64,000 nucleotides of DNA from Castanea sativa (GCF_040712315.1 NC_134013.1:46963501-47027500); one strand, 5' to 3'; shown: positions 23,720 to 34,440, counted from the first letter of the stretch. Made by a program: numbers and translations. The notes: generated by a model from the sequence alone, not told the origin.

Positions 23720-25126
23720 CTTAGTTTATATTAAGCATGTTTGTTTAGGTTAGTTTTACAATTCTTTTTATGTTCTGAGCATATTTGGTTGTTAGAATTA
23801 GGGTTTTCTTTTATGCTCTATTTTTTTGTTTCGTGTTTCTGGGTTAGGGTTTTTGAACAACCCTGCACACGTATGTCATGAGCATGCGTATGCAGGTCAA
23901 ATCTTGCGTACATGGGATTCAGCCTGCGTATGCAGGCTTTTTTCTTCGTATATAGGCATTTGCCCAAAAACCCTAATTCAAAATTTTGCTTTGTTTGGTT
24001 TGCTTGTTTCACATATTTTTCCTCTAGTTAAGTCCATTATACATACATATCTGCATTTGAGTTCCTGTTTCACATGTTTTATTTGCTTGTTTGCTTTTAA
24101 CTTGTTAGATTAGGGTTTTCTTGTTTAAGATGCTATGTACATGCATTCAAATGCTTATACATGATATCATAGGTGCTGTGTTGCTGAAAGGTAAGTAAAG
24201 GTAAGTCATGGATTGGTATGAACATGCATATGATGATGTATATTGTTTGAATATTTGTTTTATGTCTTTTAGTTCCAATTACGTGCTTTATATAATTTTG
24301 TGATTGCCATGATACCTTGCTACCATGATTGAGTTGTAGCCTCGTTTTAGATGTATGATATGATAGGGTTTTAACATGCTAGAAGAATGCTAGGGTTTGT
24401 ATATGTGTGTGATTGGGTTCCTTATGCTTTATGGATGAATATGTATGTGTTTTGAGATGAATGATGCCATGTTGTATGCTTAGATGTGTGCTAGTGTGTG
24501 TGTGAGTTAGAATACAAGTGTTGAATATGATTTTATCAAGGTTAAGACGTAAGACACAATGATGGGAGGCCAACCTTAGGGTTGGGCAGTCTTAGGTGCC
24601 TAACACCTTCCCAAGAACGTACCTAAACTCTGAACCCATATCTCTGGTAGTAAGATCAATGGTCCTTCCTCGAAAGGACACTATATATATGGTTCCTAGA
24701 TCATTGCAAAAACTAGGTGGCGACTCCAACACTCTTTCCATTGTGTCCACATACACGCATGCACAGTGAGAGGCAAAACCCTAGTTTTCTTTGTTTTGAG
24801 TATGGTTTTCTTCCACATACTTCTCCTATGGATCCTATGGCCCGAAAGACTATTCAAGGCACAACTCAAGCTCAGGCTTTCAAGCATTAAAGATAAGAAT
24901 AGCATAGAATCATGCATCCATTCCCACAAGTTGCAAATTAAGTACATATCCTAAATAAAAAGCATGAATGTAAAATATGTTCTTAAAATACAACCAATGT
25001 CTCAAATCAAATCCAAATTGCAAAAATGTATACTAATAGGAAAAATGATAATAAAAGCAACAAAAGAAAGAAAAGAGATATGATATGTTGTGTGTTGTGT
25101 GTCTATTTGTCTGTCATGTAGGAACA

Positions 25127-27514
25127 TCAGAAATGCCTCTTCCTTGGTTGGTAACTAGGGGTCGCCACCGAGTCCTCACCACCATCACCATCATCATCAT
25201 CATTATTGTTGTCGAGATAGGCTAGTCCTCTAGGGCCGTACAAGTCCTTCACATACTAAGTCACTTCCAGCTTGAGGTTCCTAGCCAACCAAACTAACTC
25301 CTCATGCTCTTGGATAATGGGCTAAAATTTGAAGGAAAATGGGTTAGAATGAGTACTTGAAAGATGCAAAAGAAGAAGAAGCAAAGAAGAAAGAAAAGAA
25401 AGAGAACTCATCGCCCATGTGCCGTTCGGAAAGTGATAGCCCATGACATTTGTGTTGCGGGGCACAGGACGCTCCCTAGTAAAGCCATCAAAGTCATAAG
25501 CATAAACCATCCAAGGTAGATGAGGAAGGTCAATAGGAATGCTGGGAGTAGGGGCATCCTGGTACAAGTGTTTCAATTGAATGTCACCAAGTACAAGAAT
25601 GCAAAAGAAGAGAGTAGGAATGGGAAGGTTGGGAAGAAAGAGCAATACCTCGACAGTATGGGAATGCATGAGGCAAGTACAGTTGAACTCATCATAGTCC
25701 AACTCCTCCCCAAGCCGGTTGACATCGGCCACACCGAGACTCCATAAGGCGTACTCGGCGTCAGACATAGAGAGTAGGGCAAGCATGAACTCTAACAGGT
25801 CCATAGGCACTTATGGGGCATCCTCACCCACCAATTGGCAATGCAATCGCCCCGCCAAATAAAGCACCCTCAAGCCCGCACCCTCTAAAGGCTGAGTTAT
25901 CTCAGAGGTGATGACAACAGATGCCTCCAAGTCAAGAGTCGCATCAGGAGGAATGTCAGCCCACGAGTTCCAGTTGATCTGTAAAATGCATGAGGTTAGA
26001 AAGAAAGCATAAGAAACATGTGAAGAACACAGTAAAAGGCATTAAATTTCAAACTCACATCATCAGAAGACAACCCCTTTAGGTGGGCCCTTACTGCAAG
26101 GGAATTCCTAAGACTTAGGTCCAGCCCCTAAACAATAATACCATATCGAACAGCCCAGCGCTGAGATGAAGAGGGAGGCATGAATACAGTTTGCAAGAAC
26201 ATAGTGTACAAGGCATGAATACAATTTGTAAGAACATAGTGTACAAGGTGCGAATACAGTTTGCAAGAACATAGTGTACAAGACGAATACAATTTGCATG
26301 AACATAATATACAAGGTGAATACAATTTGCAAGATGATAGTTTGCAAGGAAAAATAGAGTATGAAGACAGTTTGCAAGAGTATGTATTACAGCTTTCCTT
26401 AATATGTACAAGAGCTATAAAATACGAGAGAAAGAAACTAACCTCTAGAAGCTTCCAATGCCCCATTAGCTAGCACAAGGTCCCTCGACTGAGTGTATCT
26501 AGGCATGAGTATAGATAGGCAAGACATACCTACCCCCAGTTAGCTCCTCCAACAACCTCGAAGTCACGAAAGAGGGCTAGCCACCTAAAGGATATAGTTT
26601 GCCATCCATTGGCAAAGAGATATGCCCCTAGAATGTACAACAAGAATGCCCTAGCCATCCGGGCATAGTCCACAGCCGTCTCCTAGGGAAGGGGCTAGTA
26701 ATCAGCCTCAATATCGAAGTAGCCAATCGTGTCTGAGGAGTTTATCCTCCCGAGCAAGTCAATCTCAAACCTAGTGCCCAACTTGCCCTCCAAGTTTATG
26801 ATGGCATTGCCACACCTAAGGCTAGTCATGCGGTGAAAATCACGAGGAGTCACAATCATCTCCCTCTCAGCAATATGGAAGGTGTGGGTAGTGTCCCACC
26901 ACCTCTTGGTGAGAGATTGCACCAAGATGGTGCTCGCTGACCTCTTTTGTAGAAGGCAAACAATGGACTAGAATTCCGCAACATTTCTGCCTAGCGGTGT
27001 GCCTGCGTGAGCCAAAGCCTACATACGCAGACATTAAGCAAACGTACGCAGGCTAAAGCCCATATATGTAGACTCTCAAGAACAAGATTGCGTATCCAAG
27101 AAGAGAGGCTGCGTATGCATGAATCTAAGCTGTGTACATAGGCTCGAGTCCTTGTACGCATGAACCAATGAAAAGTGATGTTCTTTGACAGTTTCAAGCA
27201 TATCTCAACCAAAATTCATCCTAAACATGTTCATACCCCTCTTAAGGTGTCAGGTTTGATCTAAATTCATCCCATAACAAAACTCAAGCATTTACAAGTC
27301 CAAAAATAGAATAAACAGAAGATTAGAGGAAAAGTTAAGAATGAGAAAAAAATGAAAAACTCACCAATTTGGCTCGGGCATTTTCCGAAAGATGATCCTC
27401 CAACAGGTATGTCAACGAAGGGGTTTCTAGCAATCTCATTGCCCCACTCCAATGAGTGAGATTGAAGGCATTGCTTGAGAGTGCGTATGAGGTCTTTTTG
27501 GACTTCGGTGCTAT
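25127..27514 (-). pseudogene. Plant mobile domain (PMD) gene, multi-exon, antisense in LTR element
   Basis: The minus strand holds about six exon-like pieces with GT/AG borders: roughly 27514-27365, 26967-26443, 26160-26059, 25978-25649, 25558-25408 and 25321-25127. Exon 1 has METPSL-like LLETPSLTYLLEDHL. Exon 2 has KRWWDTTHTFHIAEREMIVT, IGYFDIEADY, FRWLALFRDFEV and CLAYLYSCLDTLSRGTL, the core of the PMD family (Pfam PMD, 'aminotransferase-like'). Exon 3 has RWAVRYGIIV, exon 5 has TRERPVPRNTNVMGYHF, and the last exon ends in an acidic NNNDDDDGDGG tail plus YQPRKRHF. Stops within exon 2 (EF*, DY*, WG*, LC*) and ATA at the presumed start codon (27512-27514) make it a pseudogene. PMD proteins such as MAIN/MAIL1 act in silencing in Arabidopsis; many PMD copies ride in transposons. 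Confidence 0.75.
26178..26380. repeat. Tandem repeat, about 35-bp unit, in a PMD-gene intron
   Basis: Five to six copies of 'gaatacagtttgcaagaaca' + 'tagtgtacaaggc' lie between the second and third PMD exons. The three overlapping minus-strand ORFs across it are artefacts of the repetition. Confidence 0.8.
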
Positions 27515-27736
27515 GGAGTAGATGAGAAAGTGTAGGAAGGGGGAGAGTTTCAGAGAAAATGTGAGAGGGAAATTAGATGGTGAAAGAGGGAGAGAGAGGA
27601 CAAAAGCTTTTTGTAGAGAAAAAAAAAAGCTAAAAAGTAGAAAGAATATGAAGAGGTGAGGAAGATGAAGAAAAGAAAAAAAGAAACGGTTGGTAACTGT
27701 TAAGGAAATATGAAGAGGTAGAAACACATGTGATGA

Positions 27737-27783
27737 CTAAACTACATGTAGTTTAGGCCACTACTAAATTACGTGTAGTTTAG
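27737..27783. promoter_or_regulatory. Paired palindromes upstream of the antisense PMD gene
   Basis: 27737-27756 is a perfect 20-bp palindrome, CTAAACTACATGTAGTTTAG. 27764-27783 is a near copy, ctaaattacgtgtagtttag. They lie about 220-270 bp upstream of the antisense start position. Spacing and order match the pair at 16148-16196. Confidence 0.5.
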
Positions 27784-28644
27784 CGAAAAAAAAACCCCAA
27801 AATCTCTAGTGGGTTCCCAGAAGGTAGGAAGTGCAGAAGAAAAATCCAAGAACAAGTTGAAATGACCAAAGTGCCCTCAGTTGAGTAAAAGACACAAAGA
27901 CCACACAAGCATCCATAGCAAATTGAAAGCCTTAAGAGCATCCCTCAATGGACCATATGTCACCAAGAGAACTCCCTTGAGAGTTCAAATTTTCAAACGA
28001 ATCCCCAGTAAAAGTGTGGTACCATCCACGGCACAATGTCAACCCCCTCGTGAGTTGTGAAGAAGATAATCCTCGTGAAGTTGATGAAACTCCCTCGTGG
28101 GTAAAGTTAACACAAGTTCCCCAGTAAACCATGAAGAAAAAGTAAACCGTCCCTAGTGGATCACACATCTTCAAAGACTTCCTCGTAGGTCAAAATCAAC
28201 AAACTTCTCAACAATTTCTTTTTCCCCAATAAAGAGGCTCCCCCAAGGGTCACCAAAATTTTAAGAAGATCATACTCCCCACTGAGTTCCCCTTTATCAT
28301 CCCTAGTGGATCATTCATCCAAGACTCCCTTGTGGGTTAAAAGAGACGGAACTTATGCACATATCCCAAGGGAATTGAACATTCAAGCACATTACTCTAG
28401 GATAGCGAGTCACTCACCTTTTTCTTACAATTGGCTTCTAGGATAGTGAACCTGTCATTGCTCGTTTCCCGTGCAACAAAGGAGGGATTTTAGACATATG
28501 AATCCCATGTGGCTCTGCGGAGTCGCACCCCACACTATGTATACGAGTTGTGTGCCTTGTGTGTGGGTTGGGCCTGAGCCGTACGTCAAAACAAAATGTT
28601 TTGTCTCTTATTCTTTTGATTTCGTGAAAAAAAGATCACAAATC

Positions 28645-28654
28645 AAAAGAAGGG
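28645..28654 (+). other. Polypurine tract
   Basis: The tract aaaagaaggg lies 4 bp before the LTR at 28659, at the same distance as the tract at 17318-17327. Confidence 0.65.
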
Positions 28655-28658
28655 CATC

Positions 28659-30245
28659 TGTAGACCCCGCATTTTGTACCCCTTACAACTCAGGCCCCTG
28701 TTCCCCAATGATGTTGAAATTCTAAGACCCAAGGTTGGTTTAAGGCCTAATCAGATTAAAAATTGACTTGAGAGATGTTAAAATGAAAAATATAACTTTT
28801 AATGAGCGAAAAAACTATTTTTGAAAATTAAAGGCCAAAAGAAACCCTAGGCCTGCGTATGTAAGCATCAACTTGCATACACACAGGTAAGGTTTTAGGA
28901 GCACTAGAAAGGCAAGTTTTCTGCATTAAAGACTAAGGTTTGGAATAAATCTCACATCTTTTGGGAGCCGTTCCAAATCTCCATTTTCATAATATAAATA
29001 GCCATACATGGTACCTTTAAAAAACATACAGAAATCCCACAGGAAACACTAAGATTCACTAGAAATAATGAATCAAAAAGGGATTTTTTCACAAAATATC
29101 CTCAAGTCAATTTTATTTGATTAAAGCCTTTTCTGACCTTGATCCTTGAATTCAAAGATTACTAATTGCATTCTTATTGGTTTGTGATAGATTTGTCTAG
29201 GGGGAACAGTCAAAAATCAAGCCTAGGAGCTTTGCTTTGAGGTATTCATTTCAAACAATTTCTTTTATTTTCAACTTGTAATTCCATCTTTTTTTTTTCT
29301 TCTTTACTTATTTTATGCTTTAATATGTTTATATAGCTTAGGTTTATGTGTTTGCATGTCTTAAAAGCATTTTAGGTTGCTAGAAATCGTGTTTTGGAAT
29401 CTTGCTCTGTTTGCTGTGTTTCTAAGGTTTCTGGGGAAAAACCCACGTGCGCATGATCAAGGCTACGTACACAGGCTTGATTTATGTGTACACAAGTTTG
29501 TTCATGCGTACGCATGAACCAGCCCAGAAACCCTAATTTTGTTTCCTCTATTTTTGCTTCTACTTTCACTTGTATACTTCTATTTTAGATCGTTTTTCAT
29601 GTTTTCATGGTTTTAAGTCTCTGCTTCACACGTTTGTTTTCTTCTTTTCTCTTCACATGTTAGAATTAGAGTTTATCTTGTGTTTTCCTTGTTTAATGCC
29701 ATGAACATGCATTCATATGCTCATGCATGATGTCATAGGTACTGAGTTGCTACAAGGTAAGTGAGGTAAGTCATGCATTGGTACATGGATTTTTAGTGAT
29801 GTGATGTGTTTGGTTGATGTTTGATTTCATGTCTAAAAGCTTGGGATACATGTGATGATCTATGTTTACTTGCCAATGTTTCTGCCTTGGATGGATATGA
29901 TGATACGATGATAGTAACATGTTAGGGTTTATGCTTGGATACATGATACTATGTTAGATGTATGTTAGGATATGATGTGATGAAGCATGATTAGATGTAT
30001 GCTAGGGTTTTTTGATGTGATGACGTGCCATGCTAGATGAATGTTAGGTTGTTTGTTAGATGTATGATAGGGTATGCCATGCTTAGATGTATGTTAGGTC
30101 TTGTTTGATTGCCATGATAGATGTATGGTTAGGGATGATTAATGCCTTGTTGAGTGATTAGATGTATGCTAGTGTGTATGTGTGTGTGTGTGTGTGTGAG
30201 TATAGATGTAATGTTGAGTATGCCTTTAATAGTGTTAAGACATAA
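28659..30245 (+). mobile_element. 3' LTR of the TGTAGACAC family, truncated
   Basis: Begins TGTAGACCCC and follows the upstream LTR through 'aggcccctgttccccaatg', 'aatgttaaaatg' and the palindromic tract at 29440-29520 (for example catgcgtacgcatg). A run of 'atgtatgttagg'-like short repeats fills 29880-30170. It ends at about 30245, where a SINE begins. The last 200 bp expected from the other copies ('gtcaggcacc' ... GTGTCCACA) are missing. Confidence 0.75.
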
Positions 30246-30360
30246 TAGATTGAATAAGAGATTTGGGGTTCAATCCCCACCTATACTAAAAATTGTTTGG
30301 TGTATTGGTCTTATAATAAAAACTATAATCAAAAGCAGATGCCATAGATTGAAACTTTCT

Positions 30361-30397
<37 letters not shown>
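30246..30397 (+). mobile_element. tRNA-derived SINE, 5' truncated
   Basis: A B-box-like 'ggggttcaatcccc' is followed by the family body ('cacctatactaaaaattg', 'gatgccatagattgaaactt') and a 36-nt poly(A) at 30362-30397. The A-box half is missing here. It joins directly to the truncated LTR. Related copies are listed at 4781, 52816, 56888 and 60387. Confidence 0.7.
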
Positions 30398-30399
<2 letters not shown>

Positions 30400-30429
30400 T
30401 ATTGCTTCCCAAGTACTTGTCAATTCTTC

Positions 30430-33400
30430 TCGAAATTTGGACAAGAACATGTGAATCATAGAATTCTCACACTTTATGGAAATGAACTTCTATTTATTGA
30501 ATTTAGTATTCTTTGTTACAAGGATCTTCTCTCAGAATGTTTATGCTCTCTTTCTTTTTGACATATTCCGTGTCATTCTTTTCTCTTTCTTCTTTTATCT
30601 CTTTTATATGAGCCATCTCCTTCTTTTTCATATTTTGTTCTTGTCCACCTGGATTCTGGTCTGGTCGAGCTCTTCTTTCTTGCTTTTTCACCATGACCGA
30701 AGTCTTCTAGGGTTCCTTCTTACTGTTTAGGCGTCCACCTAGACAACTTCTAGTCTTATCGGGCTCTTATTTCTTAGTTTTTCATAATGAACGAAAACTT
30801 TTGGGGCTTTTCTTACTATTCAAGGTTGTCCTTCTACATTAAATGTGGTGGTGGATTTAAACCATATGGAGGGAAAACAGCATTGTACGTGCATAAACCT
30901 TAACTCAATTATTTAGGACACTAAGCAAGATATGTGCCACAACTAATTTGTATTATGGGTTAATATTGATCCATAATGGAAAATTTGTACAAGAACACAT
31001 GAATCATATGACTCTCACACTCTATGGAAATGAACTTTTATTTGTTGTGTGAGAGACCTCGAAATTAAGTTGCTCTAAAAAAAAAAAGATTTTTGGAGTG
31101 CTTTTTCAAGACACCTCTCTTTTTGAATAGTTATGGTGCTTCCCCTTCTTGTTCAGATCCTTTTCAGAATAAGAGATAGTAAGTTCCCTATTTAAGGACC
31201 CAATCATAGGATTCAAATCTTGGGAGGTTGTGGTTATAGGGACTTGGATTTGGTTGAGTAGGTCTATTAGGTTTTGATGGAGTTTGTATGAGGCCATGAG
31301 TAAACCCCATAGGGATATGTTGGCTTGTGTCTTCTATAGTTGCTTGAGGACTTCATCTTCCTTGGCAGGTGTTTGTTAGGTAAATCTATTCAAGGCTTCC
31401 ACTGGGTTGTTAGTTTCTAAATATAGGGGTTTGAAGTGTCTCCCCCCACTTGATGTGGGCAATTTTTGTTGGATCATTGAAGTCGATGTCATATCCTGTG
31501 GTGATAGTAGATGTCATATCCATTAATTCTTCCAATGTCATCATGAAGCATTTGGGTAGGTCATAGATTAGGTCGGATGGATCTTCCTTATTTTCCTCTT
31601 CGATCATCAAGCAATTAATCCTAGGTCCTTTTCCAAAATTGTGATTGGGCAAGGGATTATCAATGATGCTAGGCCTTGTAGGCAGCGCAATCACCTTGTT
31701 TTCTATTAGGTCCTAAATTGCGTGATGAAAGGCAAAACAACAGTCAATGTCATGACCAGGGCCTTGGTGGTAAACACATCTTTTACTTACATCGAACTTT
31801 GAGGGCAAGGGGTTTGGAATTGGTCTAGGGTCTAAGGGTTTCAGTAACCCTTTTACTTTTAGCTTGTCATACACTTGGCTTATGGGCATGTACAACTCAT
31901 GAAATTCCCTCCTAGGTCTAGGCCCTTGTGGCACTTGCACAGGTGCAATAGGTGCAATTAATTAATAAGGATCATTTTTATAAAATGTTGGAAATTTCTG
32001 CAGGTTTAGATCCTACATTCTTTTTAAACCTTGGTGGGTCATCAGTCCTTATGGTTCCATTGGTTATAGCATCCTTAATTTGAGTTCCGGCAGCAATTAA
32101 AGCTTTAAAGTTGGGAAAGTATTGTGCAAACAAATATTTATGATACATAGGTAATAAATTCTTTCCAACCATGGCTAACTGTTCTTCCTTACTCAGCCTA
32201 CTCATCATTTGTGCGGCCTTAGCTCTCCCCTTGGTAATGAAAGTGGAGAAGGATTCCTTCAGCTCTTGCTTGGTAGTCTCGAGATCTCTTCTTGTGATGT
32301 CTACTTCCATATTGTACTTATATTGCTTGTGAATCTCTCTGCAGATGTCCTCCTAACTTCTTGCTCTTGCATCATCCAAGTTAAGGAACCACCTAAGCGC
32401 GGCTTCCATCAGTGTGCTTTGGTACATTTGTGCAAGTACTTCCTCAGTCACGCCTAAAGGCTACATAGCCCTCATATGCATCATCAGATGGGACTTTGGG
32501 TAGCCTATCCCACCAAACTCAAACTTATCCAGGGTTGGCATCTTGAACTTGGGTGGTAACCTTGCATTAGGGAACAGTGAGAGAGAATCATAGTCCATAA
32601 GGTCCTCCATCTTACGGGCTCTTCTAATTAGCTCCTCCATTTTATTCATCCTTTCATTGATCTTCTTCTCACTCTCTATGGCTAGTGGATCATGATCAAT
32701 CTTGTCCTGCTCTTGATTACTCTTCAAATTCTGGAACTATTACATCATACGATTTATGTCTTCCCTCAACTGGATTTGACTAGCTACCATAGTGTTGAGT
32801 AGCTCTTGGGTGTTCATGGGTTCCTCTAGGTTTGGGTGTTCTTTTTCCTCTGCCATAGTGTGGAGAGCTTCAAACTTCTTGTGGCTTGAACTATCTTGGA
32901 GGTCAAAGATGGGGTTGTGATGTTGCAGCAGTAGAGTTTCTTCTATGCTTGATGGCTTTAGTATTGTGATGGGAGTGACGAGCTTGGAACTGGAGCTACT
33001 GCCTTGAGTGTTAGGCTTAGGTTCTCTTTGTAGCCTTCCTTCAGATCTTGACCAAATTCTCCCCTAATGACAGGCTTGGTTGGGTTAATCAAATCTAAGA
33101 CCTTTCTTTCTTCTTTCTTCACTTTGTATGAGCCATCTCATTCTTTTTTGTATTTTTTCCTTGTCCACCTAGATAACTTCTGGTCAGATTGGGCTCTCCT
33201 TTCTCGGTTTTTCATCATGAGCGGAGTTTTCTAGGGTTTCTTCTTACCATTCAGGCATTGACCTGGATAAATTCTAGCCTTATCAAACTCTTCTTTATTG
33301 GTTTTTCATCATGAACAAAGATTTCTGGGCTTTTCTTACTATTCAAGCTTGTCCTTCTTCATTAAATGCAGTGGTGGATTTAAACCAAATGGAGGGAAAA

Positions 33401-34440
33401 TAGTATTGTACGTGCATGAACCTCAACTCAATGATTTAGGACACTAAGCAAGATTTGTGCCACAACTAATTTGTATTAAGGGTTAATATTGATCTACAAT
33501 GGGAAATTTGGACAAGAACACGTGAATCATAGGACTCTCACACTATATGGAAATGAACTTCTATTTATTGAATTTAGTATTCTTTGTTACAAGGATCTTC
33601 TCTCAAAATGTTTATGCTCTCTTTCTTTTTGATATATTCTGTGTCGTTCTTTCTTCTTTCTTCTCTTTTATATGAGCCATTTCCTTCTTTTTCGTATTTT
33701 GTCCTTGTCCACCTAGATAACTTCTGGTCTAATCGGACTTTTCTTTCTTGGTGTTTCATCATGAATGGAGTCTTCTAGGATTCCTTCTTACTGTTTAGGT
33801 GTCCACCAAGATTACTTCTAATCTTATTGGGCTCTTCTTTCTTGGTTTATATCATGAACAGAAACTTCTGGGGCTTTTCTTACTATTTAGGCTTGTTTTG
33901 CATTAAATGCAGTGGTGGATTTAAACCAAATGGAGGGAAAATATTATTGTACATGCATGAACCTCAACTCAATGATTTAGGACACTAAGCAAGATTTATG
34001 CCACAACTAATTTGTATTATGGGTTAATATTGATCTACAATGGGAAATTTAGACAAGAACACGTGAATCTAGGACTCTCACACTATATGGAAATGAACAT
34101 CTATTTATTGAATTTAGTATTCTTTGTTACAAGGATCTTCTCTCAGAATGTTTATGCTTTCTTTCTTTTTGATATATTCTGTCTCGTTCTTTCTTCTTTC
34201 TTCTCTTTTATATGAGCCATCTCCTTCTTTTTCGTATTTTGTCCTTGTCCACCTGGATAATTTCTGGTCTAATCGGACTCTTCTTTCTTGGTTTTACATC
34301 ATGAATGGAGTCTTCTAGGATTCCTTCTTACTGTTCAGGCGTCCACCTGGATAACTTCTAGTCTTATCGGGCTCTTCTTTCTTGGTTTATATCATGAACA
34401 AAGACTTCTAGGGCTTTTCTTACTATTCAGGCTTGTCCGT
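30430..34440 (+). repeat. Tandem array of about 540-bp units, interrupted
   Basis: The phrases 'gacaagaacacgtgaatc', 'ttacaaggatcttctctca' and 'tggatttaaaccaaatggag' recur with a period near 540 bp. Units start at about 30437, 30985 (cut at 31075 and resuming near 33110), 33510 and 34050. Inside each unit a segment of about 90 bp (for example 34247-34337 and 34342-34430) is itself duplicated. The third and fourth units are most alike. ORFs across the array are shadows without family resemblance. Confidence 0.8.
31106..32856 (-). pseudogene. Ogre/Tat-type gag fragment inserted in the tandem array
   Basis: On the minus strand gag starts at 32856 (MAEEKEHPNLEEPMNTQ). A linker (EKKINERMNKMEELIRRARK) leads to LPPKFKMPTLDKFEF, the gag core (DDARARS*EDICREIHKQYKYN, then TRRDLETTKQELKESFSTFI), YLFAQYFPNFKALIAAGTQI and a knuckle, CVYHQGPGHDIDCC, near 31780. 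The pre-protease region follows (LLNQIQVPITTTSQDLN) and the copy ends at about 31106. Protease, RT and integrase are absent, and no LTR is seen at either edge. Stops occur near 32742, 32458, 32353 and 31712. The wording fits Ogre-like Tat elements and differs from the gag at 6.1 and 48.9 kb. Confidence 0.85.

Larger units (their letters stand above)
17332..24751 (+). mobile_element. LTR of the TGTAGACAC family, interrupted by a CRM element
   Basis: The left part is 17332-18018 (starts TATAGACACC, expected TGTAGACACC) and the right part is 23725-24751 (ends GTGTCCACA). Together they give about 1.7 kb. The insertion is clean, with CTTAG on both sides of the CRM element. The right part shares with the solo LTR (minus strand) the blocks 'agggttgggcagtcttagg', 'tgaacccatatctctggta' and 'aaactaggtggcgactcc'. 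It can be read as the 3' LTR of the internal region upstream and the 5' LTR of the region downstream. Confidence 0.8.
24752..28658 (+). mobile_element. Non-autonomous LTR-element internal region (LARD-like)
   Basis: About 3.9 kb lies between two LTRs of one family and has no gag, protease, RT or integrase on either strand. Its one recognisable content is an antisense PMD gene (25127-27514). The last 950 bp (27700-28658) are homologous to 16130-17331, just upstream of the previous LTR: paired palindromes, 'gaacctgtcattgctc', 'aacaaaatgtttt' and the PPT. No convincing PBS follows the upstream LTR at 24752. Mobilisation in trans by a Tat relative is inferred from these shared ends. Confidence 0.7.

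Noticed and set aside
25168..25206. Plain (cat)n microsatellite
   Set aside because: On the minus strand it encodes the acidic tail of the last PMD exon in frame, so it is better read as part of that gene.
30154..30561. 135-residue ORF with a poly-Lys run
   Set aside because: It spans LTR short repeats, the SINE and its poly(A); there is no family resemblance.
33574..34318. Repeated ORFs (for example at 33584 and 34124) with similar hydrophobic products
   Set aside because: The similarity comes from the 540-bp tandem repeat; both strands are equally open and no domain is seen.
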